From contig NC_133771.1 in the NCBI RefSeq assembly GCF_003597395.2, forward strand, positions 125,710,099 to 125,774,098: a DNA stretch of 64,000 bases, read 5' to 3'. The stretch comes from Chelonoidis abingdonii. Taxonomy: Eukaryota > Chordata > Testudines > Testudinidae. How positions within the stretch are numbered: position 1 is the stretch's first letter; each line of letters begins with the position of its first letter. Shown here piece by piece: positions 46,745-59,362 of this stretch. The translations under genes were made by a program, and so were the position numbers. A model generated the notes under the pieces. The model made no database searches. It was not told the origin of the DNA and saw only the letters and a list, made by a program, of their open reading frames with translations.

Positions 46745-47128
46745 ATGCACGCATTCATATCTGGGTCGTTATAAGAACTAAAAACTGATTTCCCCATGCT
46801 AATTTTCCCCTACTCTTACTCAAACCTTCTTGTCAACTGTTTGAAATTGCCCACCCTGACTACCACTACAAAAGTGATTTTTTCCTCCTGTTGATAATAG
46901 ACCACTTTAATTGCATTGTCTTGTTAGACTTGGTAAGGCAACCCCCATCTTTTCATGTACTATGTGTATATATCGTCCTACTGTATTTTCCAGTCCATGC
47001 ATCTGATGAAGTGGGTTCTAGCCCATGAAAGCTTATGCCCAAATAAATTTGTTAGTCTCTAAGGTGCCACAAATACTCCTCATTGTTTTTGCTGATACAG
47101 ATTAACACGGTTACCACTCTGAAATCTG
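46745..47128 (+). mobile_element. Penelope-like (PLE) repeat, 3' part
   Basis: TTGTTAGACTTGGTAAGGCA, GTGTATATATCGTCCTACTG, CATCTGATGAAGTGGG, AAATAAATTTGTTAGTCTCT, AAGGTGCCACAAATACTCC and GATACAGATTAACACGGTTA follow a very common turtle repeat. I suspect Penelope-like origin because of the hammerhead-like core at 47003-47040. It interrupts the hAT relic. Exact ends are not determined. Confidence 0.6.
47003..47040 (+). ncRNA. Decayed hammerhead-ribozyme-like core
   Basis: CTGATGA (47003-47009) is followed by a hairpin GTGGG / CCCAT (47011-47015 with 47022-47026), then GAAA (47027-47030) and a short stem AGC-TTAT-GC. This matches the hammerhead order CUGANGA, stem II, GAAA, stem III. The base that should be U before the cleavage site is C here, and one extra A lies before stem II, so activity is doubtful. 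Confidence 0.45.
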
Positions 47129-47363
47129 TCATATTTGTTGGTTTTTCAGGGATACAGAAATTCAGAAAACATGGTAATAGGTTTCAGTGACTGGAAGAAT
47201 ATGCCAAAAATCAGTGTCTGTTCATGGGAGGAAGAAACAACATATGCAGTCACATGTGGCAGCTCTATAATTCACAAAGTCATAGTAACAATGCATGTGT
47301 TGATAAACAAACATCTGAAAATATGAGGAAATAGCAAGAAGTACTAAAGATATTGCTTGACAC

Positions 47364-48715
47364 CAGTGTTCCCTCTAAGCTGAACAGCCATGCAGCCGCC
47401 CAAGAGTCAATCAAGCATCGTGCACTTGACTAGCAGAGCCACACACATCTGGCGACGTGTGTTCAGGTGCCCCTCCCACCACTGGTCTGCAGCCATATTG
47501 CTCCTGCCCCCTCCTTTGGAGCCCCTGGCCAGCTGATCCCAGGACTCTTCTGCTTCCTGAAGTCAAAGTGGCCCCCTCCCCTTGCCTTGCCTTCCACCCA
47601 TGTACCCCATCTCGCAGAGAGGGGGGAAGGGGGAAAGGTGACCGAAGCTGGGGCAGTTCATTTATATTCAATTTATATTATTGAAGATCACCTCATCCAG
47701 GGAGCAGAAAAGAACTGCACTGGCTTTGTTCACCTCCCCCCTCTCCCCAACAATCCTGAGTGAAATTAACAAGGATGCCAGAAATAGCCCCTAATCTCAG
47801 TTCAGACCGCAGAGCAAACAGCTAAATTTAAACTGTTCTTATGCAGGCAGAAGGCTACCTGGGGAGGCTTCTCCCTCAGCCAGTCCCCCTGCTAGAAGCT
47901 AGAGGGGAGCCTCTGCAGCCCCTGCTGAGTGCGGGGGCTGGGAGGACAGGAAGCCTAGCCGGGTCGGGCAGCCTCAGTGGTGGAGGAAGAGGGAGGACAA
48001 GGATTAAAATGTGACAGTGAGTTTTCCGTTTTTTCAGGCTTATTCCAGTAGTACAGTTTTATTACAGACAGTACTGGTGGTAGCAATAGTAGCTTCATTT
48101 TCTATATCTAAGTCATGCAATAGGAGGGATCCATGAAGTATGTAGGAGAGGTGGGTTGCTTGTGTTTGGACTGTAGGGGTAAGAAATGTAATTTACTTCC
48201 ACCCTGGCCCCACCCCTTCTGTCTGAGGCCCCGCCCCTTCTGAAGGGGGTGGGGGCAGGGTGGGACCCGTATCCTTAAGAGTTGTATTTTACTTTCACCC
48301 CTGTGTGTTTCTCACACATACACACACACAGTCTGTCTCTCTCTCACACATACACACAGTCTGTTTCATGCTCACCTCCCAACATACTTGTGTTATTACT
48401 TCTTGGTACTTCCTGCAATGCACATATATTCTCTGTAATTTTATTTTTTCAAAGTGCTGTTTTAGTTTGTCAGTCTGTGCATTTCATAATTTTATTTCTC
48501 TTTTATGCTTAAATGTAGTTCTTTGATTAGTGAGTTCTAAAATGCCTAACCTATCCTGGCTGGAGTAATTATCCCTCTGGTAACTTTTTAAAAATATATT
48601 TTATATCTAGGTTTTTTGTTTCTACTGGTGGTGGACATCCACACATTATCTCGACATTAGTGCACACAACAAAATTCGTTCTGCACATGAATGGAAAAAA
48701 TTAGAGGGAACATTG
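47364..48715. mobile_element. Non-autonomous hAT element, 1.35 kb
   Basis: It starts CAGTGTTCCCTCTAAGCTG and ends AAAAAATTAGAGGGAACATTG; the 15 outer bases are inverted with one mismatch. The flanks cttgacac (47356-47363) and cttgacaa (48716-48723) form an 8-base duplication with seven matches. The interior is C-rich in its first third, contains (CA)n/CT repeats at 48311-48362 and has no transposase. It inserted into the hAT relic and is therefore younger than it. Confidence 0.88.
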
Positions 48716-50569
48716 CTTGACAATCAAAAACATTGCTAGTTTAGGTATCCTCTTCCATGGTCACTGTGAAGTGTTGGAATGCAACAATTGTGGTATTTAC
48801 TTGAGCATCATTAAGCTACTTGCCACACTTAGTACAACTTTTGCCCTATATATCAGGGACACCATGAGAGTCAAATATTTGAGCAAGACAATTACTGACA
48901 AATATAAGTTTTTGGAATCAGAAACTGGGAGGCACATACGTAACAGCTGCAAAGAAGCTACATTTTTTAAATGTCATTGTGCATGCAACCACGGATATTA
49001 GCCATGTTGCTCAAATAGCTATTTTGCTTTGCTTTGTTTTGTTAATATTGATCATCTTGAAGGAAAAATAGATCTAAAAGAGCATTTTTGCCCTTTATGG
49101 TTGTATGCGAGACAGATGTTGCATCCTTATATGACCAGTTAACTAATGATTTATTTTGCAAGTATGGATTAGACCCCAAATACCAGTCTGGACAGGGATA
49201 TGATGGGGCCAGTGTTTTGGCTGGAGCTCATGGAAGGTTGCAAGCAAAAATAAGAGACTATCCAACATATATCCATTACCCAGCACATCAGATTAACCCA
49301 GTTTTGCTGCATGTTGCTGAAGTCTTGACCTGAAGGTTTTTCTTTGCAACTCTGGAGGAAATATATAAATATTTCACAGACTAATCGTCAATGGGAAAAA
49401 CTAATGGTTACATCTAAAAATCATTTTTATCATCAAATACTTGCTCAAGAACATACAGTTTTGCAAAGAGAAGCAGAACTTGATGATACACTTCAGAACC
49501 CTGAAGAAGTTGACAGAATTGATACAGCAGATGAAATTGAACAGGCTTCTGAAGAATGAAAGAGACCTTTATATCTAAAGGCACTCTGCAAGACTAGATG
49601 GGCACCTTGAATGAAAGCCACTCAGGCAATGATTGAAAATTCAGAGTATAATTGAATGCCTAGAAGATGAAACTGTCGCTGAATGCATGAGTAGTGAGGA
49701 CACATGACGAGTGAAAAGCAACCTGTTTTTGCTGGATCGGATGTTTTACCTCAATCTGTTATGGTGGTATAGGTTCTTAGCATGGATGTAGCCTCAGAAA
49801 TCCTTCAAAGAAAATTCACTCGTTCCAAGTCCTTCAGACACTTGAGACCACAGTGAATGAGCTCAACAATCTCAAATATGAAGAAAATTATGAGGAAATT
49901 GTAAAAGAATCTCAGAATATGTGGGAAGCAATAGATTTTGAAAACAAACTATCCAGGAAGTGACATGTACGCCACAGGGATGATGGCTTTGCACATGATT
50001 CTGTGTTAGAAGCAGGGGATAACCATTGAAGGAAACATTTTAAGGTCTTAGATAAGATGATCGGAGAATTAAAATCTCAATGTGAGGCATATCAAGAGGT
50101 AGCTGCTCTACTGAGTTTTTGCATGCCAAGCAACTTCAAAATATAATGTTAGACGAGTCAAAGGAGGAAGTTCTAAAACTCATGGAAAAATACTCATTTT
50201 CTTTAGACTTGGTTCTTGAGATTATGTCTTTCAAGATGTACTGTTTTACAAAGGACACAGGTGTTCAGTTCGTCATTTGGAGTCCAGAGCTATTTGAATT
50301 TCACAGTGTCAAATTCTCTTGATGATATTGTACCAGAAATGAAAAATGTATCAACTCTCTCTCTCACCATACCAACTGGAGCGGCTAGTGCCAAAAGCTC
50401 AGTGAGCAGATTAAAGATGTGTCAGAATCTACATGCATTCAACACTATCTCAGACTCAGCTGAGGGACCTAGCTCTCCTTGCAACTGAGAAAGACAAGAT
50501 GGACAGCATCACAAAACACTTTGCCAAGGAAAAGTGTCTTCATGGCAGAAATACTCAAGCCAACACATT

Positions 50570-51825
50570 GAGTGAGATTCCACTTTAGTTTAGGCCTGTG
50601 ATTTATGCTTTATGTTTGGGGTTTCTTTTTAAGTTTTAAAAAGGTAACGGTCACATGACCATTGGGCCTCATGCTCCACATTTGCTAACTATGTTCTGAC
50701 CTTTGAATCTGCCCGCACGGTGTCCTGGGTCTCTAAACTCCATTATGGACTGGAACTTGTAGGTGCTACGACAGTACAAATCATAAATAATGACAGTAAT
50801 AATTACCAGGAGATGCAACACGACATAGTGTATTCACAGCAGCACTTCCAAGGAAGTTCCTCCTCAATGCAGGCTCTGGTCTTTCATTGGCTTCCCAGGA
50901 TATAGGCATGTCTTAGTATTCAGCTGATTCGTAAAGGTGATTCTTTGGCAGATGATACCTCCCAAAGATAAACTTCTCCCAGGCTCCTCCTGGGGTAATG
51001 TGACTCTGGACCCTGATCATAAATAGCAACAGCAATTTGTGTAACAATAGCAATTCCTCTTTCTCTAGATCTAAGCACCTATTCAGAGAAGCTGCTGAAG
51101 GAATTCTTCCAAAAAGCATTTGGCTCAAGGACTGACTACTTTCATTTCTCGGTTTGATAAAGACCATATAACTGTTACCAAACTCTAAGTGGGCTGATGC
51201 CTCAAATACTTGTTGCTGGAGTATTAAAAGGCTTTGTAAGTTGGAGAACCACTAATTACATAGCTAGCTATGATAATGATGAGAGTAATGCAATCACATG
51301 CTCCAGGAAATAAGATGATTTCCTGAAAAAGTCAAGAAGGAATTCCCCCTACTAACCCCATCAATATCTTGCATCTCACAATTGGTTAGGTGCATTATGA
51401 AGGGTTTTCCCCTTCCCCTGAAGCATCAGGTCAAACTCTGCCATAGGCAGAATCACAGGATTTGTGGCTCAATGGTCTGATTGGGACGACATAGTGAATC
51501 ACATGTGTCTGCATTCCAGAACTTCAAGAGAAAAAATGTGACTCCTGACCAAAGCTGCTGAGTCATTGGAATGCTTTGTCTTGGACCAAAGTATACAGTC
51601 TCACAATTATATAACATTAGCTTGGATATTACAGAAACAATCTTTTAGGAGATTGGAGTGGTATCCTGGTACTTCATTGTGGTTCCCCATACAGCATACT
51701 TAGTTTGGAACAGTGGATGTTAGATTCTTATTGGCAGAATCACTTAGATTTACCAAAATGTCCCTCTCAGTGTGTCCTCCTTCTTTAGCACAACCACATT
51801 GCAGTGGACAGTGTTTGTAGAAGGT
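50570..51825. other. Anonymous non-coding sequence
   Basis: At about 50757-50810, GTAGGTGCTACGACAGTACA and AATCATAAATAATGACAGTA look like an ancient LINE 3' tail. The remainder is unassigned. Confidence 0.5.
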
Positions 51826-51829
51826 ATAG

Positions 51830-51955
51830 GTGAAGAAACTGAGATAAAGGACTAGTCCAAAGTCACACAGCTGGTAGGTGGAAGAATCAGGAATAGAAGA
51901 GAGATCTCCTGAGTCTTAGCTCAGTATCTTATTCAGTGAGCCATGCTATTTGCTT
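51830..51955 (+). mobile_element. MIR-like SINE
   Basis: GAAGAAACTGAGATAAAGGA, AGTCCAAAGTCACACAGCTG and GTAGGTGGAAGAATCAGGAA followed by CCTGAGTCTTAGCTCAGTA match the conserved MIR core and 3' half (aaactgaggcacagagaggt...gtcacacagct). The 5' tRNA part is missing. Confidence 0.75.
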
Positions 51956-51959
51956 TTGG

Positions 51960-54370
51960 TAGGCCTGTTTATTGTCCAAGACTTTTTCTGACAGAATGAG
52001 TAGTGCGTGAGCAGGATGAGACAAGGAGAGCGGTAGTCTGTATGCAGTCTGAACATCACCAGTTAAAGTGATCTTCTTTAGGTCCCTTTACTGAGAGTGT
52101 TACTCTTTACAGAGCAGCAGTTATTAAACCATTTGCTCTCTCCCACATAAAGTCATTTAAGGACGAGCTTGCTAAGGCCTTGGCCTAGACCACAATGTTG
52201 ATGAAGATGTAGACTGTTGCTTTTTCAGCCTGCAGTATGAAGTTACTGGCTGGCTTTTTCTCCTTCAGCAGAGAAGAATTACATATTTAGAGGACCCACC
52301 TGATTTGTAAATATGCCACAAATGCTTTATCATTTACCACAGCATGTGCCTGAAAACATTTGTCCAGAGAGTTCTCTAACTGAACAAATAGAAATGTCTG
52401 TAAAGGTTTTGCCTTTGCCGCCTAGTGAAGGCGGCTTCCTCAGATGCTGCAAGAGACTGGGCAGCCATGCATTCTGGACTGCCATGTCTTCAAAAGAGGC
52501 TGATGATAAATGTTCAGGGCTCTCTGCAATGGACAAGAGCTCTGGCTGAGCCAAGCCCGGCTTGCTATTTCAGCTGACTCTAATTGAGCACAATCCTGCC
52601 AGAGATAAAACTGGAACAACATCTTAGAAAGAATTACTTCTTGTTCAAAAATCTCAGTCCTATTGTTACCATTTAATGTGTTATCTTTGAGTCATGCTAA
52701 TGTGGCTGTTGTCTATTTCTGCAAATCACTGTCAGGCTGGCTTGGTGGGAGATCAGAGAAAGCTAACTCTTTGAACTTAGACTCTGAGCAGAGACCGCTA
52801 AACTCTTTTTTTCTGAATCAGTACTATGACCTCAATTTTTTAAAAAAAAAAATATCCATCTCCTGTAGCTAATCCAAGTGAGGTCGAACATTTTTTTCTT
52901 ACAGATAGCACTTTCAGAGCCAAAGGAGGGTTTTTTGTTGGTAAAAATGGAACATACCAAAGACATATTTTATTTATGGTTAATTCAGTATGATGTGGTC
53001 CTACCTTATGGTGCATTTCATCTGTGACTTTTAGTCCACATGTGGGACTTGGAGTTCCAAATCTTAAGTCAAGACTCCTTTTAAATGTGATAACGGGAAC
53101 AAAATGTCCCCAAGAAAATCTCAGTGAGATATTTGCAGATTCTATGTTGAGGAACTAAGTTACCATGGCAATCACTGCAGTATAAATGCCTAAACAGATA
53201 GTATTTTCTCTCTCTCCATCTCACTACGTTAAAACAAGTTGCCAAGTCCAGACAGACACACTGTTAAGTATCACCCTATAAAAAGTCTGACAAAATTAAA
53301 TAAAGACCATTGAAACAGTTTCTGCATAGGAAATATACATAGATATAAAGAACATGTTGAGGTTTAACAACTGTGTAATAAATATCTCTCTACTATATGC
53401 ATTTAGATCTCAGTTTATGTGCAAACTATCTTTTGATAAAAAATATAATTGTTCAATTAAATCTAAAGATATGTCTCATTACAAGAGTTGTATGGAGACA
53501 TAACTCTGAATTATTATGGAATTGGCATGTAGTTAATATAAAATGTTTTATTTGATCTAAATGTAAATTTATTATCTGATACATGGATTAAAGTGTAAAT
53601 TTTAAAAAACTTCCTTACTGAATTATTTTCTTGCTCTAGAAATAGGATTAGGATTCAAACTTTTATCTTGTCTTTAGCCAGCTCTGTAAAAAATTGTGCC
53701 ATTGCCAAAACATTAATAATGGAACACTTATTATCTTAAACTAATTTCAGATAAAGCAGATTCAGTGTATTGTCTTTCAAAGAGAATCTCCTAGGAAGAC
53801 TGCAGGTGCTTGCTAATATCACTCTTCTCCCACCCCCATCACTATTGTGCCCAAAAAACTTTTGGCAGAGGATAATAATTTGGTCAGAAGTGCCACATTT
53901 TAAGCACTGGAGGCACTGGAGCTAAGGAAACTGTTGTGTTTTTTTTAATGACATTATTTGAGGGACCAGAACTTTTTGGGGGGTGGGGAGGGGGAAGACA
54001 AGTATCTTCTCCAAAATGTTCTGACATTTTCTATACATTAAAAAAGATTCATACAAATTGCAGTGTACCAAAAATAAAACACACAAAGATGAAAGGAGCC
54101 AAGCTTAATGTTTATAACTCTCTTCGGGAATCTGACCAGCTTCAACCCCAACTGGCCAAACCACAGGATGATGATCCTCAAACCTCATGACAAAATCTTG
54201 AGCTGCAAAACTGAAAGTCTGGTGATCCCACTGGGACTTTCACCCTGGGCAGGCATAGTAACCATAACAATTGCCACTCCAAAGGGGAAGCATAGGAATG
54301 GTGTATGACTAAGGCAGCATCAACCTTCATCTCCCCAGCATCATGTCCTCCAACAGATTCGCACTTTGAG
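51960..54370. other. Anonymous AT-rich sequence
   Basis: I see no gene or repeat I can name. CpG is nearly absent at 53401-53700. The frames at 52313-52549 (plus) and 52330-52622 (minus) overlap and lack motifs. Confidence 0.5.
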
Positions 54371-54380
54371 ATATGTTTTA

Positions 54381-55398
54381 CTCCTGGGGGAATTCTGTGC
54401 CACTGTGTGTGTGTGCAGAATTTATGTCCCCTGCAGATTTCTTTGCTTCCCTGCAGAAAAATTACTTTCTGACAGGGAAGCAAAAGGAAGCTGCAACAGA
54501 AGTCATGCACCATTCGCTAACTGTGCAGGTACATTGTTTCAGGCACCCAGAGCAGCTGGCAGAGCATAAATCACCTCAGAGATGGGGACACCTCAGCCAG
54601 TGGCTCCTGAGCTGGGCTCAGCTGTTAATACCGGCTGGGCTGGAGGCAGGAGAGGATAGGAGTTACACAGCCCCAGCCACTCTTTGCAGGGGAAGAGGAA
54701 GACCACCCCCATAAACCTCCCCCTGCTGCGGGAAGCTCAGCATCCTCCCCTGTTTCCTGCCCCCATCACTCCTCAGCTGTGTGGGGAGAGGTCACTATAT
54801 GGGCAGCTGCTCCCCCAACTGTCCAACCCCAGTGCATCCAGACCTCCCCACCCAGACAGCCCCCAAGCCTCACCCTGTACACCCAGAATCCCCTAGCCCT
54901 CCATACCTGAACCCCAGCCTACTGAATCTCAACCTCTGCATCTGGAGTGCCCTGCACCCAGACCCTCTGCCTCTGGACTGCTACTCTTGCACCCAGACCA
55001 TCCCCCACTGAGCTCCCTTCACTCAAACCCTCACCCTGATGAGCCTCACCCCCCTGCACCACCCTGAGTCCCCACATCCAGACCCCCAATTAGTTGCACC
55101 CAAACTCCCACCCCATCAAGCCCCACTCACACAGCACCCAGACCCCCTGCCCCACCTGGCTGAGCCCCAACCACTTTCACCTGGAAGCCCCTGCACAGTC
55201 CCATTGCCTCTGCACCTGGAAGCCCCTAGAGTGGGAAGGCTGCAGGGTGATCTCCCACCTTCATGCAGCCAGTGGCCTGTGCTCCCCATTGCCATGCTAG
55301 AGCCTCTGCATTTATTTATTGAGAAATAAAACTTGCAGAATTTTAAAATATTGTGTGAAGAATTTTTAATTTTTTGGCACAGAATGCCCTCAGGACCC
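54381..55398. mobile_element. Non-autonomous TIR element with C-rich interior
   Basis: The left end CTCCTGGGGGAATTCTGTGC is inverted at the right end TTTTTTGGCACAGAATGCCC then TCAGGACCC. The flanks atgtttta and atgtttgc share six of eight bases, consistent with a hAT-type duplication. The interior at 54700-55290 is a degenerate CACCCAGACCC / CCCCTGCAC-type repeat, which gives long proline-rich chance frames. The A/T-rich end at 55310-55375 includes AATAAAAC. Confidence 0.65.
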
Positions 55399-55399
55399 A

Positions 55400-57650
55400 T
55401 GTTTGCACTTCACATGCAATCACTACATTATCAGAACTCCAGCTTTAGGCCTTCCATGGACTTCAGTGGAAATCATGTGGCTAAAACCCCACTCATCACA
55501 TTCAAGTTGTAGTAAATTGTGCCATCAGCATATTGAGAGACGCCTTGAAGACAGTGACTGGCCTATTTACTAAAAGGCAAATCCTATCTTTCTCAAACCC
55601 TCCACAGATACGTACAGGCTCAGATGCACTGAAACCAGTTCTACTGCCTGAGCGAGCAAGATTTCAAGAGCCTGTATAAAGGGGATGCACTATTGCACAG
55701 CAGAGCCTAACTTCACGGAGGCTCCAGGTACACGACATGCACATGGGGATTTTATGGGGAGGGGCCATGAGAACCTCAACTGGCCATTGCTACCTGTGAA
55801 GCAATGGTGCTAGAACCACAGAGCCCACTCCAGCCCTGACTTGTAGCTGAAGAAAGGTTCAGATGTCACTTCCCAGCCTGGGGGGGGGGGCGGGGCGGTC
55901 CTTTCCTTTGCCCCCCTGAAGAGATCCCAATCCATATTCAGAATTGTCACTGTGGAGAAGATTTGCCCCCAAAATCTCCAATTTTTTATCGTGTTCCTCA
56001 ACCTAACACCCAAAGATACGCCGAAGGAAATGTACACGTAACCCTCATGGAACTTACCTTGGTTCTGGGGTGTCTCTCTGCTAGTAACTCAGGGAGAAGC
56101 ACACTGCCCCTGGGAGGCAGGGGGGGCCAAGGGCAGATTCAGAGTCCTGGCTGCTAGGCAAGAGAGAGAAGAAATGTTATTTGGAGCAATAGGAGCACCT
56201 GTCAGTTCAGGAGAGGTATAGAAGGCATGCCTGGCTGGCCACCAGTGTGCCTGCTCAGAGGAGGAGCAGTGTATGAGAGAAAGGGGCTGGGGAAGAAGAG
56301 TTAAAATTATTGATAGGAAAAATCCTGAGAAAGCACAGCTAGCCTGACCAATAAGGAAGGGCCTGAGTGAGATGCCCACCTCTGAGATCACTGTGGGAGG
56401 AAATAAGTCATTTTGGGAGGTTCTAGAGCTAGCCACTGAAAGGCTAGAACTTGCTGTTTGGTGAGCTCATGAGTCCCAAGCCTGCATATGTGATTCCCCT
56501 GAGAACTGACCTCCAGGTATCTGGAGGAAATATCCCTAAGCTTGTTCCTTTCCCTGTCTCAGGTGAATCCCAGTGCCCCGAATTTTGTTGGAAAAACTCC
56601 CTTCCCAAGTAGGCTGAGTTAGTCCTTCAGCTACTTAGATAAACCAGTTACCCCATGTCAAGTACTACTCTGGCTACTAGTTCTGGGTTGCTTACCCTCT
56701 GAGACTGTATTGGAGCTCTAGGGTAGGAGTTAGGATTTTTACTATGGTTATTGTGATCTGCACCTGATCCCTGCATCCCTTTGTTGTGAGCAGAAATCTT
56801 GGGAACAGAAGCAACCTGATTCTTGTACGAAGAGAATGCCTCCAAATGCAATTGTCAGCCCCTCTGCAGTTCCTGAAGAGTCCAGATTCAGCTCTGAACC
56901 TGGGGATCATTTGAGGAGCTGTGAGTGCACCATCTTTTCGTCAGATAGGGAAATTGTTTGAGACCCCCTATTCTCCAAATTGTGTCTTCAAGCCATTGGG
57001 AAAGGATTTGGGGATTTTACCATATATTAAGCCTACTGGAGGAACTTACCATTTCATCCCACGTGTGAGTCTTCAGGGCTGTCCTGAACCAAGTCATCCA
57101 AATGTCTTATTGCTGCTACAGAAGATATCATGTTTGCAGGTCAGCAAGGGTACACTTACCAAGGAGTAAACATACCAACAGGAGACCACATTTTTCTCCT
57201 GCTCTATCAGGTCACGTGAATGGGACTTTGGGGAAATTCATTGATATTATCAGCATGGCGAGAGCCTGATACCCTGCAAGGTTCCTGGCTAGGTGGTGCT
57301 GTTGCAAAGACTGAGCTGCAGCTTTGGTGGGATTGAGGAAATACCTGAGTCTGGAGGTCATCTGACCCAGGATCTACTCAGGGATAGGCTGCTGCTGCAT
57401 GCCTGAAGGCTGAGTCACTGCAGGCTGTGTGAAAAGTAAGTTAGTGCAGCTGAGTTGTGGCCGCATGTCTGAGCCGTGACTCACTGCTGCTCTGTTGAAG
57501 GGCCACTTATTGAGGCTCTATGGATGGCAAGCACAAGCCCATACCCTTCTAAATTGCTCCCCCACCCAGCCTAAGGGGAAGAGCCAGTGAGCCCAGGCAT
57601 CAAAAAGATTACAGGGGACAACAAATGAAAATCAGGGATGGGAGTGAGGG
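55400..57650. other. Anonymous sequence with a G homopolymer
   Basis: A run of about ten G followed by CGGGGCGG lies at 55881-55898, a likely weak point for sequencing. Otherwise I see no gene. Frames at 55810-56436 have no motif. Confidence 0.5.
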
Positions 57651-57664
57651 TCACAGGATCATAA

Positions 57665-58200
57665 GCAGGCAGCCAGAGGGGGACACTGAACAGAGAACTC
57701 CCAATGGCACCTGCTGCTCCTTGAAGGCATCCAGTGAGCAAGTGGACACAGTCCAGAGGAACCCTGCCTGGAGCCGTGACTTAAGGGAGGATTGGAAATA
57801 GGCCCCACAGTCACAGAGCACCTTCCCATCCAGCTTCCTCTGCCTGGTATGATGGATGGTCTAACTTGGCCAGCGCCAGGAGGAGGTTGATGAGGAGGGG
57901 GGTGCACAGATAAGGAGGTGTGGGGAAAAGTGTAACCAGGACTTAAGAAGAAAGTTTTGGAGGAGCTGGAAAAGGAGCTGCAACGTGGCACATTGGACGT
58001 AGATGTGCACCGGGGTCTCCCTCTCGCTGCAGAAGGAGCAGGGGTCAGGGGATGTGGGAGGGGCAGGTGAGTGAGCAGCCCTGGTTTGGGAGTGGCTTTA
58101 TCTCACAGGGGGGATCCAAATGAATCCAGTCCCATCCATGAAAACCCGAAAGGAAATTGACAATAAAGGAGATAACCAGGTAGACAGGGACACGATATAT
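57665..58200 (-). pseudogene. LINE ORF2 3' remnant, antisense
   Basis: On the minus strand, CSERETPVHIYVQC-like residues appear around 57980-58030 (on plus, ACATTGGACGTAGATGTGCA then CCGGGGTCTCCCTCTCGCTG), resembling the C-terminal zinc-knuckle region of a non-LTR retrotransposon ORF2. LFLSPGYTFPHTSLSVHPPP follows in the open part. It recalls a common turtle LINE (perhaps Tx1/L1 group); the clade is uncertain. Confidence 0.45.
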
Positions 58201-58209
58201 GTACCCCAG

Positions 58210-59010
58210 TTTTCATATTGAAAATCTCTAACACCCCCTGTCCTAACAATTCCTTTTCCTCTCCATTGTCTTCTCAAATGTTTTTGATGTCTCCTTATAT
58301 AAAATACTCTCAGATCCAGTTCTGTGCCATTGTCTCCACTACTGACTGCTCCACTACGTCTGTGCCCTCCAGAAGCTGATATGTCTTTATTTCCCCCTCA
58401 GATTGCTAAAGCTTCCCCATCCTAATGTTCTTATAATTTCAATCCTCTATCTATAGTAAAAGCTACTGAGTTTAGGCACTTTCCAGCATTACTGCAGAGG
58501 GCAGACGTCTCTGATCCCGGACCCTATTCTGGCCTTGAGTGAGTTAGAAGTTTGACTGTTCCTCATATTGGGTATCATGTGCCAAAAGTGCTAAGCTGCA
58601 TCTGTTTTCATGAAGCCGGTGAAACCACAAGTTTCTTATAGTTTCATCATGAAACCATAAATGGGCCCAGTTCTCTCAGAACTGGGCCTGGGTTCACTCT
58701 ACAGGTTCCCGGGCCTCCTTTTAACACAGTTGAGCAGGTGTTAAGTTTCAAGTTTAACAAACTAGATGAGTTTTGTGAGATTTGAGGTTTCTTAAGAAAG
58801 AGCCAGCAGGGTTCTAATGGACTCATAGGTCCTGTGAACGCCATCCTCAGATAACTCTACTGGCTCACATTCATTTCAGGGGACGGATTAAAATTGATTT
58901 GTTTTTTAAACCATCCATGGATTTACTACACCTGACTTCACTGTTCTTGTATCTAATCCCCTTGCTCTTATCTAGTGCCAGTCACCTCTCTTCTTTCACA
59001 GTCTTATCAA
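58210..59010. other. Anonymous non-coding sequence
   Basis: I see nothing I can name. The minus-strand frame at 58647-58844 has no motif. Confidence 0.5.
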
Positions 59011-59015
59011 TCTGT

Positions 59016-59188
59016 GGGGGGAGGGATAGCTCAGTGGTTTGAGCACCAGCCTGCTAAACCCAAGGTTGTGAGTTCAATCCTTAAGGGGGCCATTTGAGGG
59101 AACTGAGATAAAAATCTGGGGATTCATCCTGCTTTGAGCAGGGGGTTGGACTAGATGACCTCCTGAGGTCCCTTCCAATTCTATGATC
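59016..59188 (+). mobile_element. tRNA-derived SINE with CR1 tail (Cry I-like)
   Basis: The tRNA-like head has A box TAGCTCAGTGGTTTGAGCA (about 59028) and B box GGTTGTGAGTTCAATCC (about 59064), the internal RNA polymerase III promoter. GGGGGCCATTTGAGGGAACT follows, then AGGGGGTTGGACTAGATGAC and CTCCTGAGGTCCCTTCCAAT, a CR1-type 3' tail ending CTATGATC. It is full-length in layout and better preserved than the copy at 14567. CR1 machinery is thought to mobilise such SINEs through the shared tail. Confidence 0.9.
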
Positions 59189-59362
59189 ACTGTTGGTATG
59201 AAAGCATCTTCTCCAGTAGCCCCTGCCAGATGAGTCTTTCTGTATTTCTCTGCCTTAGGAGGTCCCCAACCATTTTCACATCTCATCAGAAAACATTTTT
59301 CTTCTTACTCGTTGGTACAGCTTGATTTCTTTCTCTCTCTGTGTTGTCTTTTTAACCATATA

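Larger units (their letters stand above)
46043..50545 (+). pseudogene. hAT transposase relic (ZMYM/DUF4371 type), twice interrupted
   Basis: A decayed gene in four blocks. Block 1 (46043-46720): MSENESHK start, a low-complexity acidic/lysine region to 46506, then PSDKRHF and IGPCQ-like residues in other frames. Block 2 (47130-47363): GFSDWKN and, frame-shifted, SNNACVDKQTSENMRK, the TTF-type zinc-finger region. Block 3 (48716-49560): NCGIYLSIIKLLA, VKYLSKTI, then GLDPKYQSGQGYDGASVLAG with the catalytic D of the RNase-H fold and IHYPAHQINPVLL. Block 4 (49590-50545): CKTRW, KYEENYEEIVKESQ, and LRDLALLATEKDKMDSITKH, the C-terminal dimerisation block. Stops and shifts are frequent. Two elements (46745-47128 and 47364-48715) sit between blocks. 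A host ZMYM gene is unlikely because no block is intact. Confidence 0.8.

Noticed and set aside
54373..55400. Proline-rich frames on the plus strand and a glycine/arginine-rich frame on minus
   Set aside because: They mirror the C-rich degenerate repeat inside a TIR element and have no independent support.
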